A DNA stretch of 64,000 bases from contig JAHZIX010000027.1 in the NCBI GenBank assembly GCA_022601195.1, forward strand, positions 1-64,000, in the 5' to 3' direction. Positions 34,863-43,307 of this stretch are shown piece after piece. Both the position numbers and the translations under genes were made by a program. The notes beneath the pieces were generated by a model. The model was not told the DNA's origin. It saw only the letters and a list, made by a program, of their open reading frames with translations, and did not search any database. Source of the stretch: Deltaproteobacteria bacterium (GTDB lineage Bacteria > Acidobacteriota > Thermoanaerobaculia > Multivoradales > JAHZIX01). Numbering within the stretch: position 1 is the first letter of the stretch; every line of letters begins with the position of its first letter.

Positions 34863-35102
34863 ATGGCAGAGATGAAGCAGATCACTTGTGAGTGCGGATG
34901 CGGGCGACAGCGCAAGGTTCGAGTCGTGGACCTGGGGCGCGGGTGGGGGAGGTTCTTCGACAAGAGCTGCAAGGCTCGACATCAGGCAAGAGGAAAGGGG
35001 TTTCGGCTCCGAAGTCTTCAGTTCGAGAGCGTTGAAGATCAGATGGGTAAGTTTGCTAATGGGCATCTCGAGTCTGGGTACTTCGGCCACGGTCAGGAGT
35101 AG
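34863..35102 (+). CDS. Small zinc-binding-like protein
   Basis: A 79-aa basic protein with an early 'CECGCGRQRKV' and a later Cys, giving a possible zinc site. A good Shine-Dalgarno (AAAGGGGAAC) precedes the ATG at 34863. No family recognised. Confidence 0.55.
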   Translation: MAEMKQITCECGCGRQRKVRVVDLGRGWGRFFDKSCKARHQARGKGFRLRSLQFESVEDQMGKFANGHLESGYFGHGQE

Positions 35103-35107
35103 ATCCA

Positions 35108-35338
35108 GTGACCAGGAGAGTGGCTTTTTCCGATTCGTACACCTTTAAACCAACGATAGCGGATCGATGCTTTTGGTGCGGGCGCCTTGAGGGTGACCAC
35201 AGCAGCGAAGGCTACTGCCCGTCAATGAGTCCATTCCCTGACGAGGCAAGGTCAAGGGGCCGAGTCAAGCCGAAGCTCTACGGAGATGAACTCCTAGAGG
35301 TTGAGGAGTTTCCGAAAGGAAGAGTCGGAAAGCAGTAA
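35108..35338 (+). CDS. Small zinc-finger-like protein
   Basis: A 76-aa protein with 'CFWCGRLEGDHSSEGYC', a plausible C-C-H-C zinc knuckle near residues 21-37, followed by a charged tail. It begins 5 bp after the preceding gene, so both are probably one transcript. Function unknown. Confidence 0.55.
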   Translation: MTRRVAFSDSYTFKPTIADRCFWCGRLEGDHSSEGYCPSMSPFPDEARSRGRVKPKLYGDELLEVEEFPKGRVGKQ

Positions 35339-35445
35339 CGAATTGGAACGCCATAGCGCCCCGAGGGGCGGGGAAGGCTGCTGGATCCGCAGCTGGCAAA
35401 TCTTCCCGCTGTTACTGCGGATGATCGCCGAGTGAGAATTGAACT

Positions 35446-35985
35446 TCAGCTAGCCTGCGGCTCGGCTTCTTGATTCTCGACGTCTGGGCTCGGAGGCGGC
35501 GTTTCTGAATATTGCCCAGCTGGGTCCCAGAGAAACATAAGGACGACCAGCGCCATGGCCCCGCCAGCTCTCACTAGTCCACTCTTTAGCTCTAGTACAC
35601 CTCCAAGGAACAGACCGAATCCTCCGGCTCCGAGGGCTAGTAAAATGCGTATCACCTTGTATTGAGTGTCGCTAAGTGCGCTGACGGTGAAAACCAACGC
35701 AACTGCAATAGCTACGAAAATAACACCTATGATGAAGGCTGCCCATCGTTCTAGATGTTTCTGTTTCATTTCTCGCTCCCTTTCGTAGGCGCTGATTCGT
35801 TGGGCTTCCTGACGAAGAACTAGGTCTTCCTTACCTTCTCTGCGAGCAGCCAAGAGGGTTATTCGCTCGATTTGGCTAAGTCGATTGCCGTGGCGGTTCA
35901 TCACTTCTGAGAACTCGACCCCCGCTGTTAGTGCGTCGGCGATCTCAAGTAGGGCCCGGTCTCTCTCATTCAGTTTACTGGACAA
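35446..35985 (-). CDS. Membrane protein, third gene of an unknown module
   Basis: A 179-aa protein. Residues 1-80 are charged and helical; three hydrophobic segments follow at about 81-104, 113-133 and 136-150. The membrane part is effector-like in layout ('RILLALGAGGFGLFLGGVLELKS...AGGAMALVVLMFLWDP', a pattern I have the impression of seeing in other prokaryotic accessory membrane proteins). It overlaps the previous gene by 11 bp, so it is translated together with it. Candidate effector of a defence module; unproven. Confidence 0.65.
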   Translation of the reverse strand: MSSKLNERDRALLEIADALTAGVEFSEVMNRHGNRLSQIERITLLAARREGKEDLVLRQEAQRISAYEREREMKQKHLERWAAFIIGVIFVAIAVALVFTVSALSDTQYKVIRILLALGAGGFGLFLGGVLELKSGLVRAGGAMALVVLMFLWDPAGQYSETPPPSPDVENQEAEPQAS

Positions 35986-36370
35986 GGTAGACGACTCGCG
36001 CTGAGTCCTCGTTTACGGAGACTAACTCCCCTTCGGCCCGGAAGTCAGGGACTTCAGTAGGCATGAGGACCTCGTCGTCGATGGTGAGTTCGGCTATGTC
36101 GCCGAGACCACTCGGCGACTCAATCCTGACAACAACTTGCAGTGATCCTGAGTCTACGAGGTACTTAAGGGCGGGCAGTAGTCGTCCAAGTTTGTCCTCT
36201 GGTACTAGGTCGAGAACTTGTCCAAAGCTGACCTCGGTGGCGTTTAGAGACTTCAACTGCCGAGAAAGTCCCTCGGCTAGTGAGGTAACTTGTTCTTGCT
36301 CCCGCCTCTCCGCTCCGATACCGAAGTACTTAGCGAGCGAACTGAAGTATTCCCTTAAGAATGTATTCAT
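35975..36370 (-). CDS. Winged-helix-like small protein, second gene of an unknown module
   Basis: A 131-aa protein whose middle, 'VSFGQVLDLVPEDKLGRLLPALKYLVDSGSLQVVVRIESPSG', looks like a winged helix followed by strands. It overlaps the 356-aa gene by 41 bp and the membrane gene by 11 bp, indicating tight coupling. No recognised family. Confidence 0.62.
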   Translation of the reverse strand: MNTFLREYFSSLAKYFGIGAERREQEQVTSLAEGLSRQLKSLNATEVSFGQVLDLVPEDKLGRLLPALKYLVDSGSLQVVVRIESPSGLGDIAELTIDDEVLMPTEVPDFRAEGELVSVNEDSARVVYLVQ

Positions 36371-37400
36371 ATTCTACCTTTTCGCAGCGAGCCTGGACGA
36401 TGATCACGTTAGTGCCGCGATTTCCGCGATCTGGGATCGTAATGTTTACAGTCCGCCTACGATCCGAATCGGTATAGGGGTGGAAGTCGCAGCTCAATAC
36501 GAAACGCCGCAGCCTTCCATCGTGGTGGTCAAAGGCCTTTACGGTTTCGGCCACTACCTCCTCATTGACCAATGTTGCGTCGAGAGCGGAAGCGGCTAGT
36601 GCCAACTCGATACCATCGAAAGTCCGACCTTTCATGTTACAGATGCGGAATCCATCTGGCAGCGTACTGCGATCTCGCCAGAGATTGGCTCTCAACCTTC
36701 CAAGTTTAAGCGGAATGAATTCACAGCCGAGCTTTTCAGAGACTTGCATGGTGAGTAGGTTGCGCTCCCGCTCATATAGACTGTGACTACTAGCCTCAAA
36801 TCTCGGAGTCCGCTTCTCGATGCGAACTTCGGCGACTCCATCACGACGAACTCTCAGGAGCGACGCACTGCGACGCCTAGTGCGCTCCCAGGTCATCGTC
36901 CTCGTATCTCCCTGTTCACGATCGGACGTTCGATGCCACTCCTCTCGCATGAACACCTGCTTAAAGGTGAAGCCATCCTCATTTACTTCTGCCTTCACAA
37001 GTGTGGGAGATTCAGGCTCAAGCAGCTCACCAGTGCGTTCAAGGTCTCCTTGAGTCTTAAACTGTAAAGCTGCTTTCTCAAGGAGAGGCCAGTTGAGGCT
37101 CGGCTGACCCTCCTGCTTGGGGACGCCTTCTTGTTCAACATTGTACAGGAAAATGTGCTGGCGCCCATGCTCCTCAATCTCGAGAGCATGACCGACGAGC
37201 TCATCCGCTGAGAAGGTTGCTGGAGACTCTAGCGAGCTTCGAAGTCGGCCGAGCATCTCGTCCCAGTTTGCTGCGGTCCTGGCGATGCCTTTGCGGGCTA
37301 GGATGAGGCCGACTAGCTCCATCGTCGATATTCGACGAATGTGGCGCAAGAGCTTCTCTTGCTGACCTGCGCTCAGGCTGACTGAGGTCGATGCCGTCAT
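36330..37400 (-). CDS. Unknown 356-aa protein, first gene of a three-gene module
   Basis: The N-terminal 90 residues are helical, the middle has a TonB-unrelated strand-rich part with 'RRSASLLRVRRDGVAEVRIEKRT', and the C-terminal third (NMKGRTFDGIELALAASALDATLVNEEVVAETVKAF) ends with repeated basic strands. I do not recognise the family. It is followed by the 131-aa and 179-aa genes with overlaps, all on the minus strand, and precedes the pentapeptide gene region. The arrangement suggests a functional unit. Confidence 0.62.
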   Translation of the reverse strand: MTASTSVSLSAGQQEKLLRHIRRISTMELVGLILARKGIARTAANWDEMLGRLRSSLESPATFSADELVGHALEIEEHGRQHIFLYNVEQEGVPKQEGQPSLNWPLLEKAALQFKTQGDLERTGELLEPESPTLVKAEVNEDGFTFKQVFMREEWHRTSDREQGDTRTMTWERTRRRSASLLRVRRDGVAEVRIEKRTPRFEASSHSLYERERNLLTMQVSEKLGCEFIPLKLGRLRANLWRDRSTLPDGFRICNMKGRTFDGIELALAASALDATLVNEEVVAETVKAFDHHDGRLRRFVLSCDFHPYTDSDRRRTVNITIPDRGNRGTNVIIVQARCEKVEYEYILKGILQFAR

Positions 37401-37638
37401 TCAGCGTTACCTCTTATGCTGTTTATTTTGATGGTTCTTAATATCGAACTATTGAATCATGGGCCTGGCGCTAGGGTCAAGGCTCTGACTAGGGTCACTC
37501 TTTCGATTCTCTGAGGAAAGCCTTGAATTGTCAGCATTAGTGGGCCATAAGGGCGCATCGCCACGTCACCGTCCGACTTCTCCCCGCTTTTCGTTCCCCC
37601 GAGGGGGCTCGGGTTACCAGGAGTAGCTTAAGGGGGAA

Positions 37639-39132
37639 CTATTCCTCCTCCCTCCCATCCCCCAACAACCGCCCCTCCGCCTGCTCCTCGAGGATCTCTG
37701 CGTCCTCGACACCATTCCCTAACAAGCGCTTCTCTTCCGACGTTGCGAAGGACGTAGCGCTGTCCGCTTCCTGGAGCCGGCGAGCCTCGCTCGACCATCG
37801 AAAGCCATTCTGCGCCAAACGGACGAGTTTTTTGACAGGCACTCTGGGTAACTGGCGAAGCTCTCTGCCTGCCAGAAAGTCTTCAAGCCAGGGGGAGGCG
37901 GAGCCGAACGCTGGGATTTTCTTGAAGAGCTCTATCAAGATTCTCTTGAAGATTGATTGGTCTGCACCTCTGCGGATGGTAGAAACATCCTTTTCTATGC
38001 CCTCTAGCCTTTCCCCTATCGCGGAGATTAGAGGGTACAAGTCTTCATTGGTGACACTCTGGAGATGCTCATCTTCGCCTTGCAATGCTAACAACCCTGC
38101 ATCTTGACTGCCTTGCAAATGCTTGACAGCAAGTAGAAGTAAAGTTGCATCCAATCCGCGTTGAAGGTCGTCCATCGACTGAAAACGCACGGTAAGTGCG
38201 ACGTCAGTTTTTTTCGTCTCAAGGTCGGAACCGAACAGCGTGCGAAGGGCTGTCTCGATGATTATCAGGTCAAGCCAGGCGGATTCTTGGAAGGTTAGGT
38301 GGATGGAGTTGGGGAGAGATCCTGCAAGCTTCCTGATCACTGCATCAAAGATGGTTTCTTTTCCCTGGCGGGCGAGCCAGTATGAGGAATCCTCGGGGTT
38401 ATGGCCGGGATCGAAGTCTGCTCGGTCTCCCATGAAGCAAGTCTTCCAGGGGAGATCTAGGCGAAATAGATCGACGGACAGCGCAGCGAGCGGCTCTCCT
38501 ATGTATGCTCGCTCAAGTATTGCGGGCAGAGCCGATGGCGGGCCGGCTTTGACGAGTTCAAGAACAACAGCTTCTAGTCTTGCGCCCGCGAGGTTCGCGT
38601 TTCCGAGGAAGGCGTACGAGAGATTGACGTTCGCGAGATCGGCGTCAGTGAGGTTTGCGTCGCTAAGGTCGGCGCCAAGGAGATTTATGTCTTTGAGACC
38701 TGAGCTCGAGAGATCGGCGCCTCTGAAGTCCGCAAATGCAAGATTTGCGCCTGTGAAGTCGGCCCCCGAGAATCGGGCGCGTAAGAGTGAGGCTTTTGAT
38801 AGATCGGCTTCGAAGAAGTTGGCTTCGGTGAGGTTAGCCTCAGTGAGGTTGGCTTCGGTGAGGTTCGCACGCTTGAGGTCGACGCTCGAGAGGTCGGCCC
38901 CTCCTAGGTTTGCGCTCGAGAGGTTGGCATTCGAGAAGTTGACCTCTCGGAGATCCGCGTAGAACAGGGTTGAGTTCGAGAGGTTGACTTCAGTAAGGTC
39001 GGCACCCCTGAGGTCGTTATTCCCGAGATAGGAGTAACTGAGGTCAGGCTTGATCTCAACATTCTCCTCCCTCCACCGATTCCAAATCCTCTCCCCGCAC
39101 CGCAGAATCATCACATGGTCTTCGTCCACCAT
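37639..39132 (-). CDS. Pentapeptide-repeat protein A with shared C-terminal domain
   Basis: A 497-aa protein starting directly after the stop of a 20-codon ORF (TAG|ATG). The start 'VMILRCGERIWNRWREEN' precedes about 160 residues of ALN/ADL-type pentapeptides, including a tandem TEANL run. The C-terminal 280 residues contain a non-repeat domain (SIHLTFQESAWLDLIIIETALRTLFG...ETKKTDVALTVRFQSMDDLQRGLDA) that is also present in protein B at 43308-44609. Both end in EGRLLGDGREEE. It is a soluble protein of unknown function; the paired genes suggest duplication with divergence. Confidence 0.85.
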   Translation of the reverse strand: MVDEDHVMILRCGERIWNRWREENVEIKPDLSYSYLGNNDLRGADLTEVNLSNSTLFYADLREVNFSNANLSSANLGGADLSSVDLKRANLTEANLTEANLTEANFFEADLSKASLLRARFSGADFTGANLAFADFRGADLSSSGLKDINLLGADLSDANLTDADLANVNLSYAFLGNANLAGARLEAVVLELVKAGPPSALPAILERAYIGEPLAALSVDLFRLDLPWKTCFMGDRADFDPGHNPEDSSYWLARQGKETIFDAVIRKLAGSLPNSIHLTFQESAWLDLIIIETALRTLFGSDLETKKTDVALTVRFQSMDDLQRGLDATLLLLAVKHLQGSQDAGLLALQGEDEHLQSVTNEDLYPLISAIGERLEGIEKDVSTIRRGADQSIFKRILIELFKKIPAFGSASPWLEDFLAGRELRQLPRVPVKKLVRLAQNGFRWSSEARRLQEADSATSFATSEEKRLLGNGVEDAEILEEQAEGRLLGDGREEE

Positions 39133-39195
39133 CTACTCCTCCCCCGGCACAACCAGCCGGTTCTCTTTGACGTACAGCTTCCCCTCTGGGTGCAT
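39133..39195 (-). CDS. 20-aa overlapping ORF with KENRLVVPGEE
   Basis: ATG at 39195 overlaps the stop of the 93-aa membrane gene (TGATG), and the stop TAG is followed at once by the ATG of the pentapeptide gene. The peptide is MHPEGKLYVKENRLVVPGEE. The same C-terminal sequence with two changes (KLYIKENRLVAPGEE) ends a 46-codon ORF in front of pentapeptide protein B, so the reading frame is conserved between two copies. Confidence 0.5.
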   Translation of the reverse strand: MHPEGKLYVKENRLVVPGEE

Positions 39196-39476
39196 CACCA
39201 AAACTTCCCGACATCCCAAAGCGAGTCAATGAGCCAGGCGAAGGCCGCCAAAAAGGCAAGAGCAACCCAGAACGCCAAGAGCATGGAGATTTCGTCCCAT
39301 AACTCTTCCAGAAGAAACACAAGAACCGGGCCTAGGCAGGCAAACACGAGCGCTCCGAGGATCGCTCCGCCGACTCCGGCGTGGAAGAATCCTAGGGCAA
39401 GACCAGCAAAGGCGCCGAGGGCCGGGCTGGCTTTGGCAGCATAGAGAAGGAGCGTGACTCGCCGCTCATCATCCAT
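39195..39476 (-). CDS. Small membrane protein in cassette A
   Basis: A 93-aa protein with three hydrophobic segments (about 17-34, 36-53 and 64-80, e.g. AILGALVFACLGPVLVFLLEELW). It starts at ATG 39476, overlapping the previous ORF by 8 bp, and ends overlapping the 20-aa ORF. Copy B has two much smaller membrane ORFs at this place. Its length and coupling favour a real gene of unknown function. Confidence 0.6.
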   Translation of the reverse strand: MDDERRVTLLLYAAKASPALGAFAGLALGFFHAGVGGAILGALVFACLGPVLVFLLEELWDEISMLLAFWVALAFLAAFAWLIDSLWDVGKFW

Positions 39477-39564
39477 TCGGATCCATTGCTGACCCTGCCC
39501 ATACCGGGCCGCCGTCAGGGTCCGAGCTGCCGCTTCGGGATCGTGAAGTGGTTTCTTGGTTCAT
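39469..39564 (-). CDS. 31-aa ORF ending in AGSAMDPNG (cassette A)
   Basis: ATG at 39564, stop at 39469. It begins MNQETTSRSRSGSSDPDGGP and ends AGSAMDPNG. A longer relative (44 aa) with the same start and end is present in copy B at 44903-45037. It overlaps the previous small ORF by ATGA. Conserved ends plus divergent middle argue for selection on the peptide. Confidence 0.55.
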   Translation of the reverse strand: MNQETTSRSRSGSSDPDGGPVWAGSAMDPNG

Positions 39565-39584
39565 GGGTTTAGGGTATCAGGGGG
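39541..39584. repeat. 44-bp identical leader repeat (cassette A)
   Basis: Identical to 45014-45057. It contains the start codon of the DPNG ORF and the upstream TGATACCCTAAACC. It is a likely recombination junction of the duplicated cassettes. Confidence 0.85.
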
Positions 39585-39662
39585 AGGGGGAGGACGAGGG
39601 GTGCCCAGAAACCACCAAGGGCTTTCGGGTTGACTCAGAGCTGCCTTGAGGGTCTCAATCAT
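39561..39662 (-). CDS. 33-aa ORF between NACHT gene and DPNG ORF
   Basis: ATG at 39662, stop TGA at 39561 overlapping the next ATG (ATGA). The peptide starts MIETLKAALSQPESPWWFLG and is Pro-rich at its end. In copy B the matching DNA lies at the 3' end of the 299-aa gene in another frame. The ORF is kept because of the ATGA coupling. Confidence 0.4.
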   Translation of the reverse strand: MIETLKAALSQPESPWWFLGTPRPPPPPDTLNP

Positions 39663-39676
39663 GCAGCAGGGGACCT

Positions 39677-42022
39677 CTAGAGAAAGTCTCTCAGGTCTAC
39701 TCGCTTTGACCAATCATACTCAAGGTGCCCAAACTCAGGGTCAGGCAGAGTAAGCCGATGCCTCATTCGCTTCGGAGTAAGGGTCGCTGCCGAAAGGAGT
39801 TCATTGATGCACTCTCCGAATTCCTCGGCCATTTTGTAGCGAGACGCTACGCGAAGCAGCGAGCTAATGTCAGCTTTCAGGGCCGCGTAAAAATCGATGG
39901 CCTTTTTCCACCAAGCGGTTTTGAGCCTTGACAGGATGAACTCTACCGGATCATTCATTACGAGCCACTCAGCCACCATGTACTCCTGGTAGGTCAAGTG
40001 GCCGAAGGAGATACTGCCCGTAGACTCCTTCGTCAAGAGTCCCCTCTTTACGCAGTCTCTGATGAGTCCTTCTGCATTTCGATGAAGATCTCTTAAGAAG
40101 TACTCCTCGGCGATCTCTAGCGCCTCCTCGTGTGAGTAGATTCGCAGCCCGTCGGCGTGCATTCTGATTGCTAGAGTCATTAGAAATCGACGATATTGCT
40201 CGCTGTTCCTCTTGGGCAGTTGAAGGATTCCCTTTGCTTTCTCCCACTTCCCAAGGAATAGATCGAAGCGCCCCCGATAGAGATCCACCTCGGTTGATGG
40301 CATTTCAGCCCGGCCGTCGTACAAAGAGCAAAGAAGTGCGGCAATGAGAGGGGTTCTTGCTGTTTGGAGCATAGATGGATTTTCTTCGAGCCAACCTGAT
40401 AGGCCTGAAATAGAGGTTGGCTGAGTAGAGAACCATTTTCCTATAAAGGTCCGAAGCTGAGCCTCGGAGAATGGCTGAAGCCGTACTGGGAATGCCTCAT
40501 CCCAGTACGGCAACTCTAGAGTGTCTCGACTGCTGAGAACAACTCGACAGTTAGGTTCGCGCTCTGCGAACAAGTCGATCGCTTCAAGCATTCCGGTGGC
40601 ACGGTGGCTGGTCTCGTCTAGTCCATCGAGGCAGAGGAGAATTTGGCGATGCTTGAATAGTTGGGTTAGTTCCGAGGAAGCCTTCTTTCGTGACTCTCGG
40701 TATCTGTTCACTGCCAGCACCTCGACGCAGGCATCTCGAATGCCTTTCGGGGTTTCTTTGACCTCAGCGAGGCGGATGAGCATAGGGAACTCTTCACTGC
40801 CCGATGACGCCGCGTGTTGTGTCATTCGGCGAAGGAGTGTAGTCTTGCCGGCTCCGGGATCCCCCAGTATGAATATGTGTGTTCGAAGCCGAGAAAGGCT
40901 GGATGAGGGGAGCCGAAACCGTGCTTGAGTACTAGTTTTCAAGGTTACTTTGAGATGTTTCTGAGTGATGGGATTCTCACCCAATCGCCGCAGTTGAGGT
41001 AGGAGCGATATTCCGGACCGGGCAATATTTGTGTAGTGCAGGCCATCTCTGTGTTCCTCCAGAAGGCCGGGAAGCTCTCTAAGGTACTCGCTAGCGTGTT
41101 CTTGTACGGGCCGGAGAGACTCTGCTAGATTGATTCCTACTTTGGACTCACTCAGTATTCGTGCTTTATCTCTCTCTATTGCAGCGGCGTTGAACTTCAT
41201 AAGTCGCCACCTCTTGGGGGAGTCCTCAAGTCTCTCGGCGAGACGCCTCTCGGTAGCGTTGATCTGCTTTGTGATGTGAGCTCCACCATTCCCTCGCCAG
41301 CTTGCGGCTAGCCGTTGAAGCTCTTTCGCTCGCGAAAGAGTGGTCCGGATCTTGTCTGGGAACCTAGTTCCGATCAAGGTTTCAATCGAGATATCCGTTC
41401 CCTGCCCCAGGGTAGCATCCACGTAAATGGCATCTAGACCCAGAGGGTTTGGAAGTCCGAATGCTGCCGCAGACTCCAAGATGAGGTTTGTTTCTCGGCT
41501 AAGCGAGAGCCTATATTGACTTTCTAGCGAGAAGGCTCGTAGAGCATTCGGGGCCTTCTGGCGGATGAGCTCTAGAAGCTCCGCGCCATGAAGAATATCG
41601 AGGTTCCGGAACACCGGGTCTTGCGATCGTTTGTGAAAGTTATCAAAGGCACGGGAGGGGATAGGGTACGGTGTAATGAAGATGCCTTCATCTGGTGATC
41701 GAAAGACGTTTGTCGAGGGATCCCTCACCGGTTCCTCTAGCATTTGCCGAAGCTGATTGAAGAGCATGCCGAGGCTCCTACTGGAATCTGACTTCGCCGA
41801 GGCCCTGAACTTCTTGATTTGAATGGTGCACAGCTTGGTCTTTCCAAGCCTAGTAGAGCGCAAGGCGGTCAGGTCCTTTCCCTTCTCGTGGGGGCCCGAG
41901 GTGTCCACTACTTGGAAGAAGCCAAGCGAGCGGAGTAGGGGCTCTATGACCTGTGATTGAAGTTGAGCTTCGGATAGCGAGGTGAGCTCAAGAAGCTCCG
42001 GGGGGTAGTCTTGTTCCTTCAT
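39677..42022 (-). CDS. NACHT STAND ATPase with PD-(D/E)XK-like N-terminus (anti-phage type)
   Basis: A 781-aa protein. Residues 20-75 contain an Mrr-like nuclease pattern, with Asp50 (GKDLTA) and Gln68-x-Lys70 (TIQIKKF), in line with a restriction-endonuclease fold. Residues about 380-540 are a NACHT domain with Walker A GDPGAGKT (387-394) and Walker B LLCLDGLDE (462-470). The C-terminal part holds 'FGHLTYQEYMVAEWL', common in such proteins. Nuclease-NACHT proteins of bacteria act in abortive phage defence; this one is probably a cargo defence gene of the prophage. Confidence 0.88.
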   Translation of the reverse strand: MKEQDYPPELLELTSLSEAQLQSQVIEPLLRSLGFFQVVDTSGPHEKGKDLTALRSTRLGKTKLCTIQIKKFRASAKSDSSRSLGMLFNQLRQMLEEPVRDPSTNVFRSPDEGIFITPYPIPSRAFDNFHKRSQDPVFRNLDILHGAELLELIRQKAPNALRAFSLESQYRLSLSRETNLILESAAAFGLPNPLGLDAIYVDATLGQGTDISIETLIGTRFPDKIRTTLSRAKELQRLAASWRGNGGAHITKQINATERRLAERLEDSPKRWRLMKFNAAAIERDKARILSESKVGINLAESLRPVQEHASEYLRELPGLLEEHRDGLHYTNIARSGISLLPQLRRLGENPITQKHLKVTLKTSTQARFRLPSSSLSRLRTHIFILGDPGAGKTTLLRRMTQHAASSGSEEFPMLIRLAEVKETPKGIRDACVEVLAVNRYRESRKKASSELTQLFKHRQILLCLDGLDETSHRATGMLEAIDLFAEREPNCRVVLSSRDTLELPYWDEAFPVRLQPFSEAQLRTFIGKWFSTQPTSISGLSGWLEENPSMLQTARTPLIAALLCSLYDGRAEMPSTEVDLYRGRFDLFLGKWEKAKGILQLPKRNSEQYRRFLMTLAIRMHADGLRIYSHEEALEIAEEYFLRDLHRNAEGLIRDCVKRGLLTKESTGSISFGHLTYQEYMVAEWLVMNDPVEFILSRLKTAWWKKAIDFYAALKADISSLLRVASRYKMAEEFGECINELLSAATLTPKRMRHRLTLPDPEFGHLEYDWSKRVDLRDFL

Positions 42023-42130
42023 TCGTCTCGAGAGCTGTTCAACCCCTTGGTCGAGTCAAGAATCTGAACCTGGTCGCCATTGGACACTCGGCGTTCAGGG
42101 CGATTTATGGATGGTTGATAGTTGATTTCT

Positions 42131-42142
42131 AAGTGTAGCAGT
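42131..42142 (-). promoter_or_regulatory. Extended -10 motif upstream of the NACHT gene
   Basis: Minus-strand ACTGCTACACTT contains TGnTACACT, an extended -10 promoter box. The same motif occurs upstream of the genes starting at 46624 and 48643. The start of the NACHT gene is about 110 bases downstream. Confidence 0.5.
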
Positions 42143-42155
42143 CGAGGAGGTTGGG

Positions 42156-42284
42156 ATGGAAGCGCTGACAAGCGAAGGGATCGGACCACCGCTTGCCGGC
42201 AGTCCGGTAAGTGGGAACGTGCCAGCAATGGCCACCATCGGCGCCACCGCTGTACACGCTCCCGTGCACCTCCTGGAGACATGA
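42156..42284 (+). CDS. 42-aa ORF of a repeated family (copy 1)
   Basis: ATG at 42156 has a strong Shine-Dalgarno (GAGGAGG, five bases before). The peptide begins MEALTSEGIGPPLAGSPVSG. A homologous frame is in copy 2 at 46656-46793, and most differences are conservative (Val/Ala, Met/Val), favouring coding. It is divergent from the NACHT gene. Confidence 0.4.
   Translation: MEALTSEGIGPPLAGSPVSGNVPAMATIGATAVHAPVHLLET
42169..42250. repeat. 82-bp repeat, copy 1
   Basis: Shares 71 of 82 bases with 46684-46765, nearly all differences being transitions. The core CTTGCCGG...CCGGTAAG folds into an 11-bp stem in which G-U pairs replace the mismatched bases, so the stem is preserved in both copies. 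Confidence 0.65.
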
Positions 42285-42387
42285 AAAGTCCCTCCGTCTC
42301 GGTCTAGACGCAGGGATTCCTACTTGCTAGATTGGAGTTCTCCGAACCATTGGGAGAATCCGTCCCTGCGACGGGTGAGTAATCGCC

Positions 42388-42420
42388 GCTTTGGGATCAC
42401 TACTCCCGGGGCGGCGTTTT
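42388..42420 (+). terminator. Rho-independent-like terminator
   Basis: CGCCGC, a 20-base loop, GCGGCG and TTTT. It follows the 42-aa ORF by about 100 bases and could end a short plus-strand transcript. Confidence 0.45.
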
Positions 42421-42550
42421 CCATTTCTGGAGAATAGGAGAGCTAAGTCACTCTGTCCAGGACACTTAGGAAAGCCAGAAGATATGTCCCAAAATGTCCG
42501 GAAAGCCCCTGAGGACATTCTCGGACATTTGGCGCGCCCGAGTAGAGCTT

Positions 42551-43150
42551 TCAGAAATCTTCGTACGAGGTATCAAGTCGCCATATGTCGATGCTTTGCT
42601 GAAGGCTTCTCGCTTCTTCAGAGAGTTCGTTGAGTGCTGTCACCTCGCGGTCGATTAGGGCCTTAGCATCTAAGACCGGATCCACCTGATCAGCGCCACC
42701 AAGCAGGGCTATTGCCTGAGCAAGCGCCTCGTTCGAGTCCAGTTCTTCTAGGTCCTTGCGCCTGCCCTCTACAAGATTTCGGATTGCATCCGCTTTTCGA
42801 GCGACCGATTCAAACTGGGCGTGAGAAGAGCACAGGTGCAGTGCCTCGTTTTCCAGGGATTCAATGCGCTTGCTTAGCAACTCATACAGCACGCCTAGAC
42901 CAACATGCGCGGAACCTCTCTGACCGGTTGAGAGCGCTTCTTTCTTGATCAAGCGGCGTATGTGCCGGGCTACCGATTCGAAATTGTCGGGCGCAATCTC
43001 TTTGGCTATGGCTTCGGAGGCGGGCGTCACGCGAAGCCTATCCGAATCCATCAGCGCTCTTGTGCTCTCCACAAGCTTAGGGTATTTGAGTTGTTTTCGG
43101 CCTCGGCTCGAATTCTCGTCCAAGCAGCCTCCCACGCGCTGGGCTCCCAC
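42551..43150 (-). CDS. Hypothetical helical protein
   Basis: Up to 199 aa; the start may be a TTG at residue 10 (after GGGAGG). The protein is helical with 'DNFESVARHIRRLIKKEALS' and a long coiled-coil-like C-terminus. It lies between cassette B and the NACHT gene, on the same strand. Function unknown. Confidence 0.55.
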   Translation of the reverse strand: MGAQRVGGCLDENSSRGRKQLKYPKLVESTRALMDSDRLRVTPASEAIAKEIAPDNFESVARHIRRLIKKEALSTGQRGSAHVGLGVLYELLSKRIESLENEALHLCSSHAQFESVARKADAIRNLVEGRRKDLEELDSNEALAQAIALLGGADQVDPVLDAKALIDREVTALNELSEEARSLQQSIDIWRLDTSYEDF

Positions 43151-43307
43151 CTAAGAAGAAAGGGCGGCGCGGCGAGCCAGGCAGCAGAGTCCCGGCTTTC
43201 GGATCGCGACTTCCTGGCCGCGCCTTAGAGATCTTTCGATGATTCTACACGAGGAAAGTATCGTCTTTGATGGCGGGGTCGGCCCAGGCTCCCCGGCGAC
43301 ATGGTCG

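Noticed and set aside
38815..38875. Short tandem repeats that look CRISPR-like at first glance
   Set aside because: They are 15-bp in-frame repeats encoding TEANL units of the pentapeptide protein, without spacers.
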